From Azomonas macrocytogenes (GTDB lineage Bacteria; Pseudomonadota; Gammaproteobacteria; Pseudomonadales; Pseudomonadaceae), in contig NZ_JACHXI010000003.1 in assembly GCF_014191985.1 (NCBI RefSeq), positions 1-64,000 on the forward strand: a DNA stretch of 64,000 nucleotides, written 5' to 3'. Below the pieces are notes generated by a model. The model was given only the letters and a program-made list of their open reading frames with translations. It did no database searches and had not been told where the DNA came from. The position numbers and the translations under genes are program-made. How positions within the stretch are numbered: the stretch's first letter is position 1; each line of letters starts with the position of its first letter. Positions 51,611 to 60,850 of the stretch are shown one piece after another.

Positions 51611-54136
51611 TCAGGCTTTCTCTGCATCGAGTTGAAAATCGAGTAGGGCACGCTTGAGCTGTTCCGCACTTTCCCTCCACGTTAGCCAAGACATATTTTC
51701 GGAAGATGGGTGCCGTCCTTCTCTGTACAAACACAACCAGTCGGCGATTGCTCTTGCCAAGTCTTCCGCCGCCAGCCCCTTGAAATAATAGGCATGTTCG
51801 CCGGCGACCTCTTGGAATACTGGAATATCACGAGCAATGATGGGCAATTTGTAGCGAGCAGCTTCAGTCAAGGGCAGGCCAAAGCCTTCGTCTTCGGAAG
51901 CGGCGATCAGGCAATTCGAGGCGGTATAGAGCTTTTCCAGAAATTCGTCACTGACACCGCCGAGCCATAAAAGACGCTGGCCGTGCTCTGGATGGACCGC
52001 CAATTTCGTACAAAAATCGGACATCATCCAGCCTTCCTTCCCTACAATGACCCAGGTCAGATCGGAGCCAGTCTCCCACAGCATTTCAAACGCTGACAGG
52101 ATTTGTGGATATTGCTTACGCGGTTCTATGGTTCCTACCGATAGGAAGCATGGCCGATGACTTATCAAGTCTATTTTCTCTGCCCAGTCATCCGGTAATC
52201 CGCGACTAGGAGAAGATTTGATTAAATCCGCGCCAAGATGGAAAAAGGAAATCTTGAATTTTTCTCCTTTTAAAATGGCAGGAAGCATTTCGAACCAGTG
52301 TCGATAGTTGACTGCAACAGCTTGCGATATGCATAAGACACCGTTGTTTTCCGATGTAACGCCGAGCCAGTCGAGATACCCGGCTATGTCTTTTTCTGCA
52401 AAAAAAATCGGCAATCTGACCGGTAACAAATCGTAAACAACGAAATATACGGCCGCCCCTTTTTCTCTTATGCGGCGGTATAAACCTTGTCGAGAGGCAG
52501 GCACCACATAGCCACCTGCAAGATCCAGACAGAGCAGGATGTCTCTTGCTGAAAAGTCTATTTCACAAGATGGTTGGTTACTATCAGCAACCAGTTCTCC
52601 ATGCTGCAAGGAGATATAGGCTTTTTCATAGCGCCATCTTGCATTCTCATGTTCGAGATAGACCGGAATGATCTCAAAAGAATCCTCTTGATCCTCCAGC
52701 AGAGCTGCGAGTATCGCCCTGACAACACGCTGAATTCCGGTCTGGAAGTCATTTTTGTAAACGACGGATATATCGACAAAAATCTTGGCTCGTCTGTTTT
52801 CGGACAGTACCCAGGGATCAACCCTACTTTCTGTTTCGTCGCTCCTGGCTGCGTGAAAAATGGCGGAAAAAATTTTTCTCGCACTTTCGCTCCAGGTAAT
52901 CCATTGCATATTTCTAGATAGTGGATGAGCGCTTCGGCGATACAGCTCCAGCCACTCCCTGATCTTGTGGCCGAATTCTGTCGAATCTGCTTCTTGAAAA
53001 TAGTAGGCACACTCTCCGGCAATTTCTCTAAAAACCTGAATATTTCGGGCAATGATGGGCAGATTATGCTGTGCCGCTTCGATGAGCGGCAGCCCGAATC
53101 CTTCGTCTTCGGAGGCGGCAATCAGACAGGTAGCGGTAGCATATATCTGCTCCAGGTACTCATCACTGATGCCTTCAAGCCAGAAAAGCCGTTTCTCCCG
53201 CTCTGGGTGTGAGTGCAGGCATTCGATAGTTTGGGGAATGGTTCTGCGCATTTCATCGGGAAGCCCTATCCAGCCTTCCTTGCCGACGATGATCAGGTTG
53301 ATATCCACCCCTGCACGCCAAAGCTGTGTGAAGGCATCCAGCACAAACAGGTAACCTTTGCGTGGCTCGATGGTACCGACCATGAGAAATGTTGGTCGTA
53401 CCCTGCATGCGTCCAGCACGCCCAATGCATCTTCAGGAAGCCCTTTGGTTGGCGCGGAATTATTTATATCGGCACCAAGGTGGACAGCTATCACGTGAAA
53501 CGGGTGCCCGTTTCTTTTGACATGTTGTGAGCACCAGGCATGCAGCTTATTGGCAACCGACTGTGTGATGCATACGGCTCCGTCCATGGCTGCAACAGCA
53601 GACAGCCAGCGTGCATGCCCTGTATCTGCTCCTGGAGGAAAGGTATGCGGATGTGATAGCGGGAGCAGGTCATACACCATGAAATAGACTTGAACACCTT
53701 TCGCGCGCAAGCCGTCGAAAAAACCTTCTCGCGAAGCATCGATAAGCAGCCCCCCGGATATGTCCAACCCCAATACAATATCGCCGCATGCAGGGTGAGT
53801 TATTTCATCTTCAAGAACATTCGAGGCAATACCAAGCATCTCGGCTGTATAACGCCTTGCGTAAAAATAGCGCCAGGCACAACCTTTCTTGTCCAGATAA
53901 ACCGGTTCGACTCGGTATCCAGTTGGTGGGTTTTCTATCAGTGCAATAGTTAGTGCCCGAGCGACACGCTCTATGCCGGTTTTCAAATCGTTACGGTGCG
54001 TGGCCGAAAGATCCAGATAAAGAACGTTGATCGGGTTCTTTCTTGATATCGAGGTACCCAACTTCTCTTTCAACTCCCGAGATTCTGCTGCATGCAGGCT
54101 GGTATCACGGCCAGTTTGTTGAGTGCTAAATCGCAT
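51611..54136 (-). CDS. Double-domain GT4 glycosyltransferase
   Basis: The product is 841 residues: two GT4 units in tandem, about 35-420 (VLYLDLSATHRNDLKTGIERV, LMVGTIEPRKGYLFVLDAF, SEDEGFGLPLIEAAQHNLPII) and about 440-835 (IFVDISVVYKNDFQTGIQRVV, LSVGTIEPRKQYPQILSAFEML, SEDEGFGLPLTEAARYKLPII). Both keep the EX7E-type pair. They resemble each other and domain 3 of the triple-GT4 protein so closely that duplication is evident. A 245-bp gap without a gene lies between this gene and the methyltransferase gene. Its start is 52 bases after the wzt stop. It probably extends the same chain with alternating linkages. Confidence 0.9.
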   Translation of the reverse strand: MRFSTQQTGRDTSLHAAESRELKEKLGTSISRKNPINVLYLDLSATHRNDLKTGIERVARALTIALIENPPTGYRVEPVYLDKKGCAWRYFYARRYTAEMLGIASNVLEDEITHPACGDIVLGLDISGGLLIDASREGFFDGLRAKGVQVYFMVYDLLPLSHPHTFPPGADTGHARWLSAVAAMDGAVCITQSVANKLHAWCSQHVKRNGHPFHVIAVHLGADINNSAPTKGLPEDALGVLDACRVRPTFLMVGTIEPRKGYLFVLDAFTQLWRAGVDINLIIVGKEGWIGLPDEMRRTIPQTIECLHSHPEREKRLFWLEGISDEYLEQIYATATCLIAASEDEGFGLPLIEAAQHNLPIIARNIQVFREIAGECAYYFQEADSTEFGHKIREWLELYRRSAHPLSRNMQWITWSESARKIFSAIFHAARSDETESRVDPWVLSENRRAKIFVDISVVYKNDFQTGIQRVVRAILAALLEDQEDSFEIIPVYLEHENARWRYEKAYISLQHGELVADSNQPSCEIDFSARDILLCLDLAGGYVVPASRQGLYRRIREKGAAVYFVVYDLLPVRLPIFFAEKDIAGYLDWLGVTSENNGVLCISQAVAVNYRHWFEMLPAILKGEKFKISFFHLGADLIKSSPSRGLPDDWAEKIDLISHRPCFLSVGTIEPRKQYPQILSAFEMLWETGSDLTWVIVGKEGWMMSDFCTKLAVHPEHGQRLLWLGGVSDEFLEKLYTASNCLIAASEDEGFGLPLTEAARYKLPIIARDIPVFQEVAGEHAYYFKGLAAEDLARAIADWLCLYREGRHPSSENMSWLTWRESAEQLKRALLDFQLDAEKA

Positions 54137-54187
54137 TCATTTCACGGCCTCTTCAAAAAGATCGTTTGCCAGAGCGAGCTGTGCTGG

Positions 54188-55405
54188 CTATCGATAGCAC
54201 TCTACGGTCGGAGGAATCCAGGCCAGGCCAACGAATGGTGTCTTTGAGGCATTGATCACATTGAAGACCAATGCCAGATCGCACCATTCATAATTGCAGG
54301 AGATGTGGATGTCAGTGGTATGCAAGGCCACTGCGATTGAATAGGAGCCGACGCCTAGGTTGGCTGGAAAACTGAAGCGGTATTCAAGCGTTTCTCCGGC
54401 GCGCAAGCTTTCGAGTTTGCAACCCAGGTGATGGGTATTGGTGCCGAAAACCGGCTGACCAAGCCGGTCCTTGATCATATAGCCCATTACCAACTCAGGG
54501 ATATCGCTATTGATACGGGTGATGATGCGCAGCGAAACAGGTTCTCCCACCGATACAAATTCGATCGGCTCGGCCTTGGCATTATATAGGCCGACCGATT
54601 CAATGCTGGCTTCTCCCGTGCCGGAGCGAGTTTGTACGCTGCCGTCTTCCAGTTGCCGGGCTTGGACCTTGGTATTTTCCTTCTCAGCAATGATGGCATT
54701 GTAGAAATCCATCACTTCTTCAGGGGCGCCATCCTTGATGATACTGCCGTGTTCCAGAAGAAGTGCACGATTGCAGAGCGACTGGATCGAGCCGCGATCA
54801 TGGGAAACGATCAGCAGTGTCGTACCCTGTTCCTGAAACTCGCGGATGCGGTTGAAACTCTTGTGCTGAAAATAGCTATCGCCTACGGATAGCGCTTCAT
54901 CGACGATCAGGATTTCTGGACGGAAAGCGGTCGCCACCGAAAAGGCTACCCGCATTTGCATGCCACTGGAGTAGGTGCGTACAGGCTCGTCGAAGTATTC
55001 GCCGATTTCGGCGAAGGCTTCGATTTCCGGCATGGCCTGTTCGATCTGTTCGGCCTTGAAGCCCATCAATCCCGCGGCGTAATGAACGTTCTGCCGACCG
55101 GTGAGCTCTGGGTTGAAGCCCATGCCCAGTTCGAGGATGGCGGCGATGCGTCCGTTGATCTGTACGCTGCCTTCGGTGGGCTGCAAAGTGCCGGTGATCA
55201 TTTTCAGCAGAGTGGATTTGCCAGCACCGTTCTGACCGACGATACCGATGGCTTCGCCCGGTTCGATGGAGAAGCTGATGTGCTTGAGAGTCCAGTGCTC
55301 TTCCTGAGGTTTGACCGGTAAATAGAACCAGCGCGCGATGCGCTGCCATTCCGAGCTGTAGCTACAGTAGGCCTTGCCCAGATTATTGACCACCAACAGG
55401 CTCAT
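54188..55405 (-). CDS. wzt: ABC polysaccharide exporter ATPase with C-terminal domain
   Basis: The product is 405 residues. The ATPase part (about 1-240) has Walker A GQNGAGKSTLLK, GFNPELTGRQNV, signature YSSGMQMRVAFSVA and Walker B ILIVDEALSVGD. The extra C-terminal domain (about 265-405, EFVSVGEPVSLRII, PVFGTNTHHLG, SYSIAVALHT) is the type that in E. coli O9a Wzt recognises the capped end of the O-polysaccharide before export. It starts 4 bases inside the wzm end (ATGA). Its presence implies terminal modification of the chain, fitting the methyltransferase/coiled-coil gene. Secure. Confidence 0.94.
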   Translation of the reverse strand: MSLLVVNNLGKAYCSYSSEWQRIARWFYLPVKPQEEHWTLKHISFSIEPGEAIGIVGQNGAGKSTLLKMITGTLQPTEGSVQINGRIAAILELGMGFNPELTGRQNVHYAAGLMGFKAEQIEQAMPEIEAFAEIGEYFDEPVRTYSSGMQMRVAFSVATAFRPEILIVDEALSVGDSYFQHKSFNRIREFQEQGTTLLIVSHDRGSIQSLCNRALLLEHGSIIKDGAPEEVMDFYNAIIAEKENTKVQARQLEDGSVQTRSGTGEASIESVGLYNAKAEPIEFVSVGEPVSLRIITRINSDIPELVMGYMIKDRLGQPVFGTNTHHLGCKLESLRAGETLEYRFSFPANLGVGSYSIAVALHTTDIHISCNYEWCDLALVFNVINASKTPFVGLAWIPPTVECYR

Positions 55406-56196
55406 AGGGCGTCCACCATTTCCGGTGCGGCACGGCGGAACATGAAAAGGCCGAGCAGCATCAGGCCGATCGCCACGAGGACGGTAATGGTGACTTGTTG
55501 CAAATCCGGCACCTTGCCGTAGACCAGGATGTCGTGGTAGGCACTGACTATGGAATACATGGGATTGGCGTTCACTGCGCTCTTGAGTTCTTCAGGAATG
55601 ATGGTGACCGGATAGACGACAGGGGTGAACCAGAACCATATCTGCAGCAGGATAGGTACGACCTGGCCAATATCACGTACGAAAACATTGAGCACGCCAA
55701 GGATTAGACCGATGCCCATGGCCAGTGCTACTACGGCCAAGGTCAGTGGCAGCAGCCAGACCATTTGCAAATTCGGTGTTTGGCCGAGCAGGGCAAATAC
55801 CACCAGCATGGCGATAAACAGCAGTAGGTTGTTGAGCAGGGCGGAGCCCATCACGATTACAGGTAGAGTAATCCGTGGAAAGAGCATCTTCTTCATCAGG
55901 TTGCCTTGTTCGATGAACAACGTCAGGCAGCGACTGATGATCTCGGAAAAGAGGTTCCAGGCCAGCATGCCGGCCATCAGATAAAGCGCGTAGGCGTATT
56001 TATTGTCGATTCCCGGCAATTTGGCCGCCAGTACATTGGAGAGAATCAGGGCATAGATCGCCACTTGGCTCAGTGGGTGGATGATCATCCACAGACCGCC
56101 GAGGCGACTGCGAGCGAAGCGGGCAGCAAACTCGTTGCCAATGGATGAAATGACGAAGCCTCTGTAGTCCCAGAGGCATCTCAACATACCGAACAT
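55402..56196 (-). CDS. wzm: ABC polysaccharide exporter permease
   Basis: The product is 264 residues with six likely membrane helices, of ABC-2 type (RFARSRLGGLWMIIHPLSQVAIYALIL, then MLFPRITLPVIVMGSALLN and VPILLQIWFWFTPVVYPV). It moves the completed polysaccharide across the inner membrane with Wzt. A good ribosome-binding site (GGAG, 5 bases ahead of the ATG at 56196) supports the start. It is the first gene of the export-and-assembly group running leftward. Secure. Confidence 0.94.
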   Translation of the reverse strand: MFGMLRCLWDYRGFVISSIGNEFAARFARSRLGGLWMIIHPLSQVAIYALILSNVLAAKLPGIDNKYAYALYLMAGMLAWNLFSEIISRCLTLFIEQGNLMKKMLFPRITLPVIVMGSALLNNLLLFIAMLVVFALLGQTPNLQMVWLLPLTLAVVALAMGIGLILGVLNVFVRDIGQVVPILLQIWFWFTPVVYPVTIIPEELKSAVNANPMYSIVSAYHDILVYGKVPDLQQVTITVLVAIGLMLLGLFMFRRAAPEMVDAL

Positions 56197-56394
56197 TTTT
56201 ACTCCTGGCTGAGGCGGTGTGATTCGGGCAATCCGCCAAAGCCTTCTTCACTGCCTTTGTGGGGCATGAGCTTTTTGCGAAAGCACGAATTTGTTCCGCA
56301 GGTATCCACTGCTGCGATGAGCTTGTGGTGCAACTTGCCGGCTACTGACAACATGATACGCAATACGTGGCACGGATTTTTGCTTCTTGCGTCT

Positions 56395-57570
56395 TTAGCT
56401 AACTATCGCTCGATAGACGTCGAGCGTTTCCCGGGCGCAACGTTTCCAGGAAAAATTCCGCGAATGACGCAGTCCGGCAACTGCCAGAGTATTCCGGTGG
56501 GCATCGTTTTCCAGTAGGGCTTGCAGGTGTTCGGTTAATTGTTCGCGGTTACCTGGCTCGACCAGTGAAATGCTGTCCCCGGCAAACTCAGCCATACTGG
56601 TTTCGTTGGTGCTGATTACCGGTACGCCGGATTGCATGGCTTCGAGTACCGGCAGGCCGAAGCCTTCATACAGCGCCGGATAGACGAATACGCTGGCACC
56701 GGCGTACAGGGCAGGCAGATCTTCACTGGGGACGAAGTTCAGACGACGCAGACCGTGGCTGACTTGTAGGCGCTCGATGCGTTTCAGTAGCTCCCGGTTT
56801 TTCCAGCCGGGTGCGCCAGCCAGCACCAGTGGCCAGGTGCGGCGCAGTGCATCGGGCAGTGCGCACCAGGCATCCAGCAACACATCCACACCCTTACGGG
56901 GTTCCAGGCTGGCAACGAACAACAGGTAGCGGTCGTGTTCGAGGCCGTAGCGTTGCAGGATCGGCTGGCTCTGTTCAGGGGCGTGCGGCCGGAAGCAGTC
57001 GGCAGCACCATGGTAGATGGCGCGTACCCGGTTTGCGGCGACGCCGTGATCGGCTATCAATTCCTGGCGAATCGTTTCGGAGGGTGTGATCAGCAGATCG
57101 GCACGCGCCAAGGTGCGCGGCAGTTGCCGTTTCATCCAGGCAACCCGTTCTGCCGGGTGGTGCTGGGGATAATGAATGAAGGACAGGTCATGGATGGTGG
57201 CGACGCTCGGCCCAGCGTGGTTCTTGAGGATAAAGTTCGGCTCATGATAAACGTGGGTTCGGTAGCGGTACGCCCGGCTATGCAGTTTGAGGTCATATAG
57301 CCAGGTTCGCGTGCGGTAAGCCAAGGGTAGCCCGCGAATGAAGGTACGCAGACGCGCCTGGGGCAGGCCTGTCGGGCGAGCTGAGGTTTTCCGATCTTGT
57401 GCAGCGTAGCGGGCCAGGGTTTCCCGGGCCGGGCTGAAGGCGCCCAGGGAGAAACAATCGATAGCTTCGATTTCGTTCTCTTCACACAGGCAGCGCAGCA
57501 GGTTGAGTGTGTAGTTGCCGATGCCTGTCAAGGGAGGAAGCAGGGATTCGGTATTGAGCAGGATTTTCAT
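56395..57570 (-). CDS. GT4 glycosyltransferase (mannosyl/rhamnosyl type)
   Basis: The product is 391 residues. It has the GT4 N-terminal glycine loop (MKILLNTESLLPPLTGIGNYTLNLL), ATIHDLSFIHYPQHHP, LLFVASLEPRKGVDVLLDAW and the donor site ALYEGFGLPVLEAMQSGVPVIST with the EX7E pair. This pattern is common in WbdA/WbdB-like O-antigen transferases. It lies 198 bases ahead of wzm in the same direction, at the right border of the accessory region. It may add an early sugar or adaptor; donor unknown. Confidence 0.9.
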   Translation of the reverse strand: MKILLNTESLLPPLTGIGNYTLNLLRCLCEENEIEAIDCFSLGAFSPARETLARYAAQDRKTSARPTGLPQARLRTFIRGLPLAYRTRTWLYDLKLHSRAYRYRTHVYHEPNFILKNHAGPSVATIHDLSFIHYPQHHPAERVAWMKRQLPRTLARADLLITPSETIRQELIADHGVAANRVRAIYHGAADCFRPHAPEQSQPILQRYGLEHDRYLLFVASLEPRKGVDVLLDAWCALPDALRRTWPLVLAGAPGWKNRELLKRIERLQVSHGLRRLNFVPSEDLPALYAGASVFVYPALYEGFGLPVLEAMQSGVPVISTNETSMAEFAGDSISLVEPGNREQLTEHLQALLENDAHRNTLAVAGLRHSRNFSWKRCARETLDVYRAIVS

Positions 57571-57709
57571 AAATGGCCGGGTTGTGAGCGGGGCAGGCTT
57601 CGAAGTACGTCTTTGTTATAGGTGTATCGGTTTATCATCAAGCGCAATGGTTCGCATGGTATGACGGCTTGCAGTGTATGCGTACATGGCCGAGGTTTGA
57701 TGAAGCTGC

Positions 57710-58468
57710 TTAGCCATCCCCCCCCCTATATTCCGACCGTATCACGCCTTCCAGCTTCGCGTAGGGGATGTTCAGCTCCGGGTGGCCGTCGGCGTAGGGG
57801 GCGATGGTGGCGACGTCGTATTTGAGCTGCACATGGTTGCGCAGCAGGGCGATGTTGAGCGTGCGCTGGAAGGGCCAGGTTTCCAGGAAGGTAAGTGCCT
57901 GGTCGGCATGGTTTTTCCGTACCCATTCGCGGTGGGCTTGCTGGACGATGCGCCAAAATTTGCCTTCTGTGCCGGGAACCAGCATGTCCTGCAGTTTCAG
58001 TTCGCGATTCTGTTCCAGTTGATAGTTGATGAAGCCGCGGCCGGGGTGGCCGTGGGCGCCGCCTTCGAACAGGTAGCTGGAGAGTTCGATCACCAGTACC
58101 TGGCCATGCCAGTCGCGTACTTTGGCTTGCAGCCAACTGCCCCAGCCGGGTTCGGCGCTGGTCAGGAAGCCGTTCTGGTAGACCGTCAGGGTCGCCGGGA
58201 TCGGGTCTTCCGGGGCATAGCGGGTCATGCTGCGCAGGCGCTCGTCGATCAGCCGGTCTAGTGCCGGTTCGGTGGGGAACTGCAGCAGGTCCAGGTTCAC
58301 CAGCGCGCAGTTATCATCCTGGCAGCCGTCTTTTTTCTTTTCGACGAGGCTGCGGCGGAACTCGACGGGAGGGGGATCTTCCGGGGTCAGGCTCTGGCAG
58401 GCACTGAGCAGGGTGATGATTGCCAGAACGGCCGTTCCGGCGAGATTTCTTGATGGCCTCGATGGCAT
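57710..58468 (-). CDS. RsiV/DUF3298-family lipoprotein
   Basis: The product is 252 residues with a lipoprotein signal (TAVLAIITLLSACQ, cysteine about residue 24). The rest matches DUF3298/DUF4163 proteins: LSSYLFEGGAHGHPGRGFINYQLEQNRELKLQDML and a tail ending PYADGHPELNIPYAKLEGVI. In this family the fold binds ligands such as lysozyme in RsiV, but Pseudomonas members lack a known role. It is divergent from nudF and marks the start of the conserved core block. Family secure, function unknown. Confidence 0.85.
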   Translation of the reverse strand: MPSRPSRNLAGTAVLAIITLLSACQSLTPEDPPPVEFRRSLVEKKKDGCQDDNCALVNLDLLQFPTEPALDRLIDERLRSMTRYAPEDPIPATLTVYQNGFLTSAEPGWGSWLQAKVRDWHGQVLVIELSSYLFEGGAHGHPGRGFINYQLEQNRELKLQDMLVPGTEGKFWRIVQQAHREWVRKNHADQALTFLETWPFQRTLNIALLRNHVQLKYDVATIAPYADGHPELNIPYAKLEGVIRSEYRGGDG

Positions 58469-58686
58469 GGGGCTTGCCTTGAATCGGAAAAACGAGTTTG
58501 AGTAGCAGTGATCCTTCCGCTTCGCAGCGGACCGGTCAAGTGTTTCGAGGTAAATCGCTTGATCGACGGGGCTGCACCGGAGCGGGTAGCGCGCTAGGAT
58601 GATACCGACAGGCCGCTTGTTCCAGAACGGCTATTGTCTCAATTGCCTGTGCGCTGTTTTGGCGCAATTACAAAAAGCGAGTACCC

Positions 58687-59304
58687 ATGAGCGATACCTT
58701 CAAGCCTGCTGCGGACGATGTACAAATTCTGCAACGCGAAGAATGCTTCAGCGGTTTTTATCGTCTTGATCTTCTGCGTCTGCGCCACCGGCTGTTCAAC
58801 GGTGACATGGGCAAGCCGATCAGTCGCGAGGTGTTCGTTCGCCATGATGCCGTTTGCGTGCTGCCCTACGATCCCATTCGGGATTGTGTGGTGTTGAATG
58901 AGCAATTCCGGATCGGTCCATTGGGCAAGACAGACAATCCCTGGATGATCGAGATGGTGGCCGGACTGATCGACAAGGACGAGCTACCCGAAGCGGTTGC
59001 CCATCGCGAGGCGAGCGAAGAGGCCGGGCTGGAGCTGAGCGCGCTGTGGCCGGTATCGGTGTACTTTCCTTCGCCGGGTGGCAGCAATGAACAGGTGCAC
59101 CTGTTCGTCGGCCGCTGCGACAGTGACGGCGCTGGTGGTGTATTTGGCCTGGAGGAGGAGGGCGAGGATATTCGCGTCCACGTCTGGACGTTCGATCAGG
59201 CGTTGCAGGCGGTGCGTGATGGCGTCATCGCCAACGCCGCGAGCATCATTGCCTTGCAGTGGCTGGCGCTCAATCGCGAGGAAGTGAGGAGAACCTGGAC
59301 ATGA
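58687..59304 (+). CDS. nudF: ADP-ribose pyrophosphatase
   Basis: This Nudix hydrolase splits ADP-ribose to AMP and ribose-5-phosphate. The product is 205 residues, the usual size. The Nudix box is complete: GLIDKDELPEAVAHREASEEAGLEL contains GX5EX7REx2EExGL at about residues 95-118. Residues after it hold the YFPSPGGSNE loop typical of ADP-ribose-specific members. Its stop overlaps the next start by 4 bases (ATGA). Very secure. Confidence 0.95.
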   Translation: MSDTFKPAADDVQILQREECFSGFYRLDLLRLRHRLFNGDMGKPISREVFVRHDAVCVLPYDPIRDCVVLNEQFRIGPLGKTDNPWMIEMVAGLIDKDELPEAVAHREASEEAGLELSALWPVSVYFPSPGGSNEQVHLFVGRCDSDGAGGVFGLEEEGEDIRVHVWTFDQALQAVRDGVIANAASIIALQWLALNREEVRRTWT

Positions 59305-59747
59305 AGCAGGTTCGTGAACGCTATCGGGTCGATCTGCTGGGGCTGCAGTGCGCCTGCGAAGCCAATTATATGCACCTGATGCGCCTGTTACCCGGCATGC
59401 GTAACAAGCCTGAGTTGCGGCGCATCGCCCTCAGTCAGGGTGACCTGCAGTTGGGTGTGCTGGCGCTGGAGGTGCTGGAAGCCTGTCCCTACACCACTAC
59501 GCTGCAAGTGCGCCACGAGCATTGCATGTCCTGGTTGCCGGTGCCGAAGATGGAGGTGCGCGTCTATCACGATGCGCACATGGCCGAAGTGATCAGTGCG
59601 CAGAATGCCCGTCGCCTGCAGGGGCTCTATCGCTATCCGAATGTGCAGATGTACCAGCCGGACGAGAAGACCCAGCTCAATCTCTTCCTCGGTGAATGGC
59701 TGAGTCACTGCCTGGTGTTCGGGCATGAGCTGGAGCCGGTAATCTAG
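59301..59747 (+). CDS. DUF1249 protein
   Basis: The product is 148 residues from the ATG at 59301, overlapping nudF by 4 bases. It matches the DUF1249 (YqiB-like) family: YRVDLLGLQCACEANYMHLMRLLPG at the start and MEVRVYHDAHMAEVISAQNARRLQG in the middle, ending with YPNVQMYQPDEKTQLNLFLGEWL. The family always sits between nudF and cpdA in this lineage; its function is unknown. Confidence 0.93.
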   Translation: MKQVRERYRVDLLGLQCACEANYMHLMRLLPGMRNKPELRRIALSQGDLQLGVLALEVLEACPYTTTLQVRHEHCMSWLPVPKMEVRVYHDAHMAEVISAQNARRLQGLYRYPNVQMYQPDEKTQLNLFLGEWLSHCLVFGHELEPVI

Positions 59748-59949
59748 CCGGTCGTTGCAAACTACTGCGCTCAGCCAGCCATTTGGACGATTCCCTTTTT
59801 CCCCGGTCTATTGCTCAGTCAACACTGCTGTGAGCGTATTTTTTCGGAGCGAACGTTTGTAAATGTGACACACGTCCGCCTGGCCTGTTTACCCAGCGTA
59901 TTCACCCGGGAATAATTTGTCCGACTGGTTATCTTTGGGGAGAAGCATT

Positions 59950-60765
59950 GTGCCGGATTCGGCCATTGGAAGGGTCGATCATGCGCTGGAGGTGGTGCAG
60001 CTTACCGATAGCCATTTGTTCGGTGAGCCGCAGGGGCAACTGTTGGGGCTCGATACCTACGATAGTCTGCAGCGAGTGATTGAGCTGGTGCTGGCAGAGC
60101 GTTCACGCATCGATTTGGTGCTGGCGACCGGGGATCTGTCGCAGGATGGTTCGACAGACTCCTATCGTTACTTTCGCCAGTTGAGCGAGCGGATCGCGGC
60201 GCCGGTGCGCTGGTGTCCCGGCAATCATGACCAGCGGGAAAACATGCACGAAGTCGCGCGAAGTTCCGGGTTGATGAATCCGGTCCTGGATCTGGGCAAC
60301 TGGCGGATCGTCCTGCTCGACTCGCTGATACCCGGCAAGGTGTTCGGTCGCTTGCACGCTGCTCAGTTGGCACTGTTGGACAAGACGCTGGGCGAAGCGC
60401 CGGAGCGCCATTGCCTGGTCTGCTTGCATCATCATCCCGTCGTTATCGGCAGCCGCTGGATGGACAGGCTCGGTCTGCGTAACGCTGCTGCTCTTTTCGA
60501 CATACTGGCGCGCCATGCGCAGGTTCGAGTGTTGCTCTGGGGGCACATTCATCAAGCGTTCGACCAGGTACGCGACGGCTTGCGCCTGCTCGCTTCGCCA
60601 TCCACTTGCGTACAGTTCGAACCGGGCAGCAAGACTTTCCAGGTTTCCAGCCAGGCACCGGGGTATCGCTGGCTACGCCTGTATGAAGATGGCCGCCTGG
60701 ATACGGGCGTGTCGCGGATTACGGGGTTCGAGTTCCAGGTCGGCGCGGACATCAAAGGTTACTGA
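59950..60765 (+). CDS. cpdA: 3',5'-cyclic AMP phosphodiesterase
   Basis: This metallophosphoesterase hydrolyses cAMP and so tunes Vfr/CRP signalling. Starting from GTG at 59950 (GGAG 7 bases ahead) the product is 271 residues, near the size known for Pseudomonas CpdA; an upstream TTG frame is less likely. Metal-binding motifs are all present: QLTDSHLFG, ATGDLSQDG, CPGNHDQRE, CLHHHPVV and WGHIHQAF. The gene lies 202 bases after DUF1249. Upstream at about 59864 is a TGTGA half-site that might be read by Vfr. Very secure. Confidence 0.94.
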   Translation: MPDSAIGRVDHALEVVQLTDSHLFGEPQGQLLGLDTYDSLQRVIELVLAERSRIDLVLATGDLSQDGSTDSYRYFRQLSERIAAPVRWCPGNHDQRENMHEVARSSGLMNPVLDLGNWRIVLLDSLIPGKVFGRLHAAQLALLDKTLGEAPERHCLVCLHHHPVVIGSRWMDRLGLRNAAALFDILARHAQVRVLLWGHIHQAFDQVRDGLRLLASPSTCVQFEPGSKTFQVSSQAPGYRWLRLYEDGRLDTGVSRITGFEFQVGADIKGY

Positions 60766-60850
60766 CCGATATCCTGCTGCTGGTCCGTTGCGCTTGCGGC
60801 TGCGGGCCCCGGTCTGTAGCCTTCCCGCTTCCGTTGCCCCGCAGAGTCCA

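Noticed and set aside
57710-58136. 136-codon Arg/Pro-rich minus-strand frame inside the lipoprotein gene
   Set aside because: Shadow of a GC-rich gene in another frame; composition and lack of a start site argue against coding.
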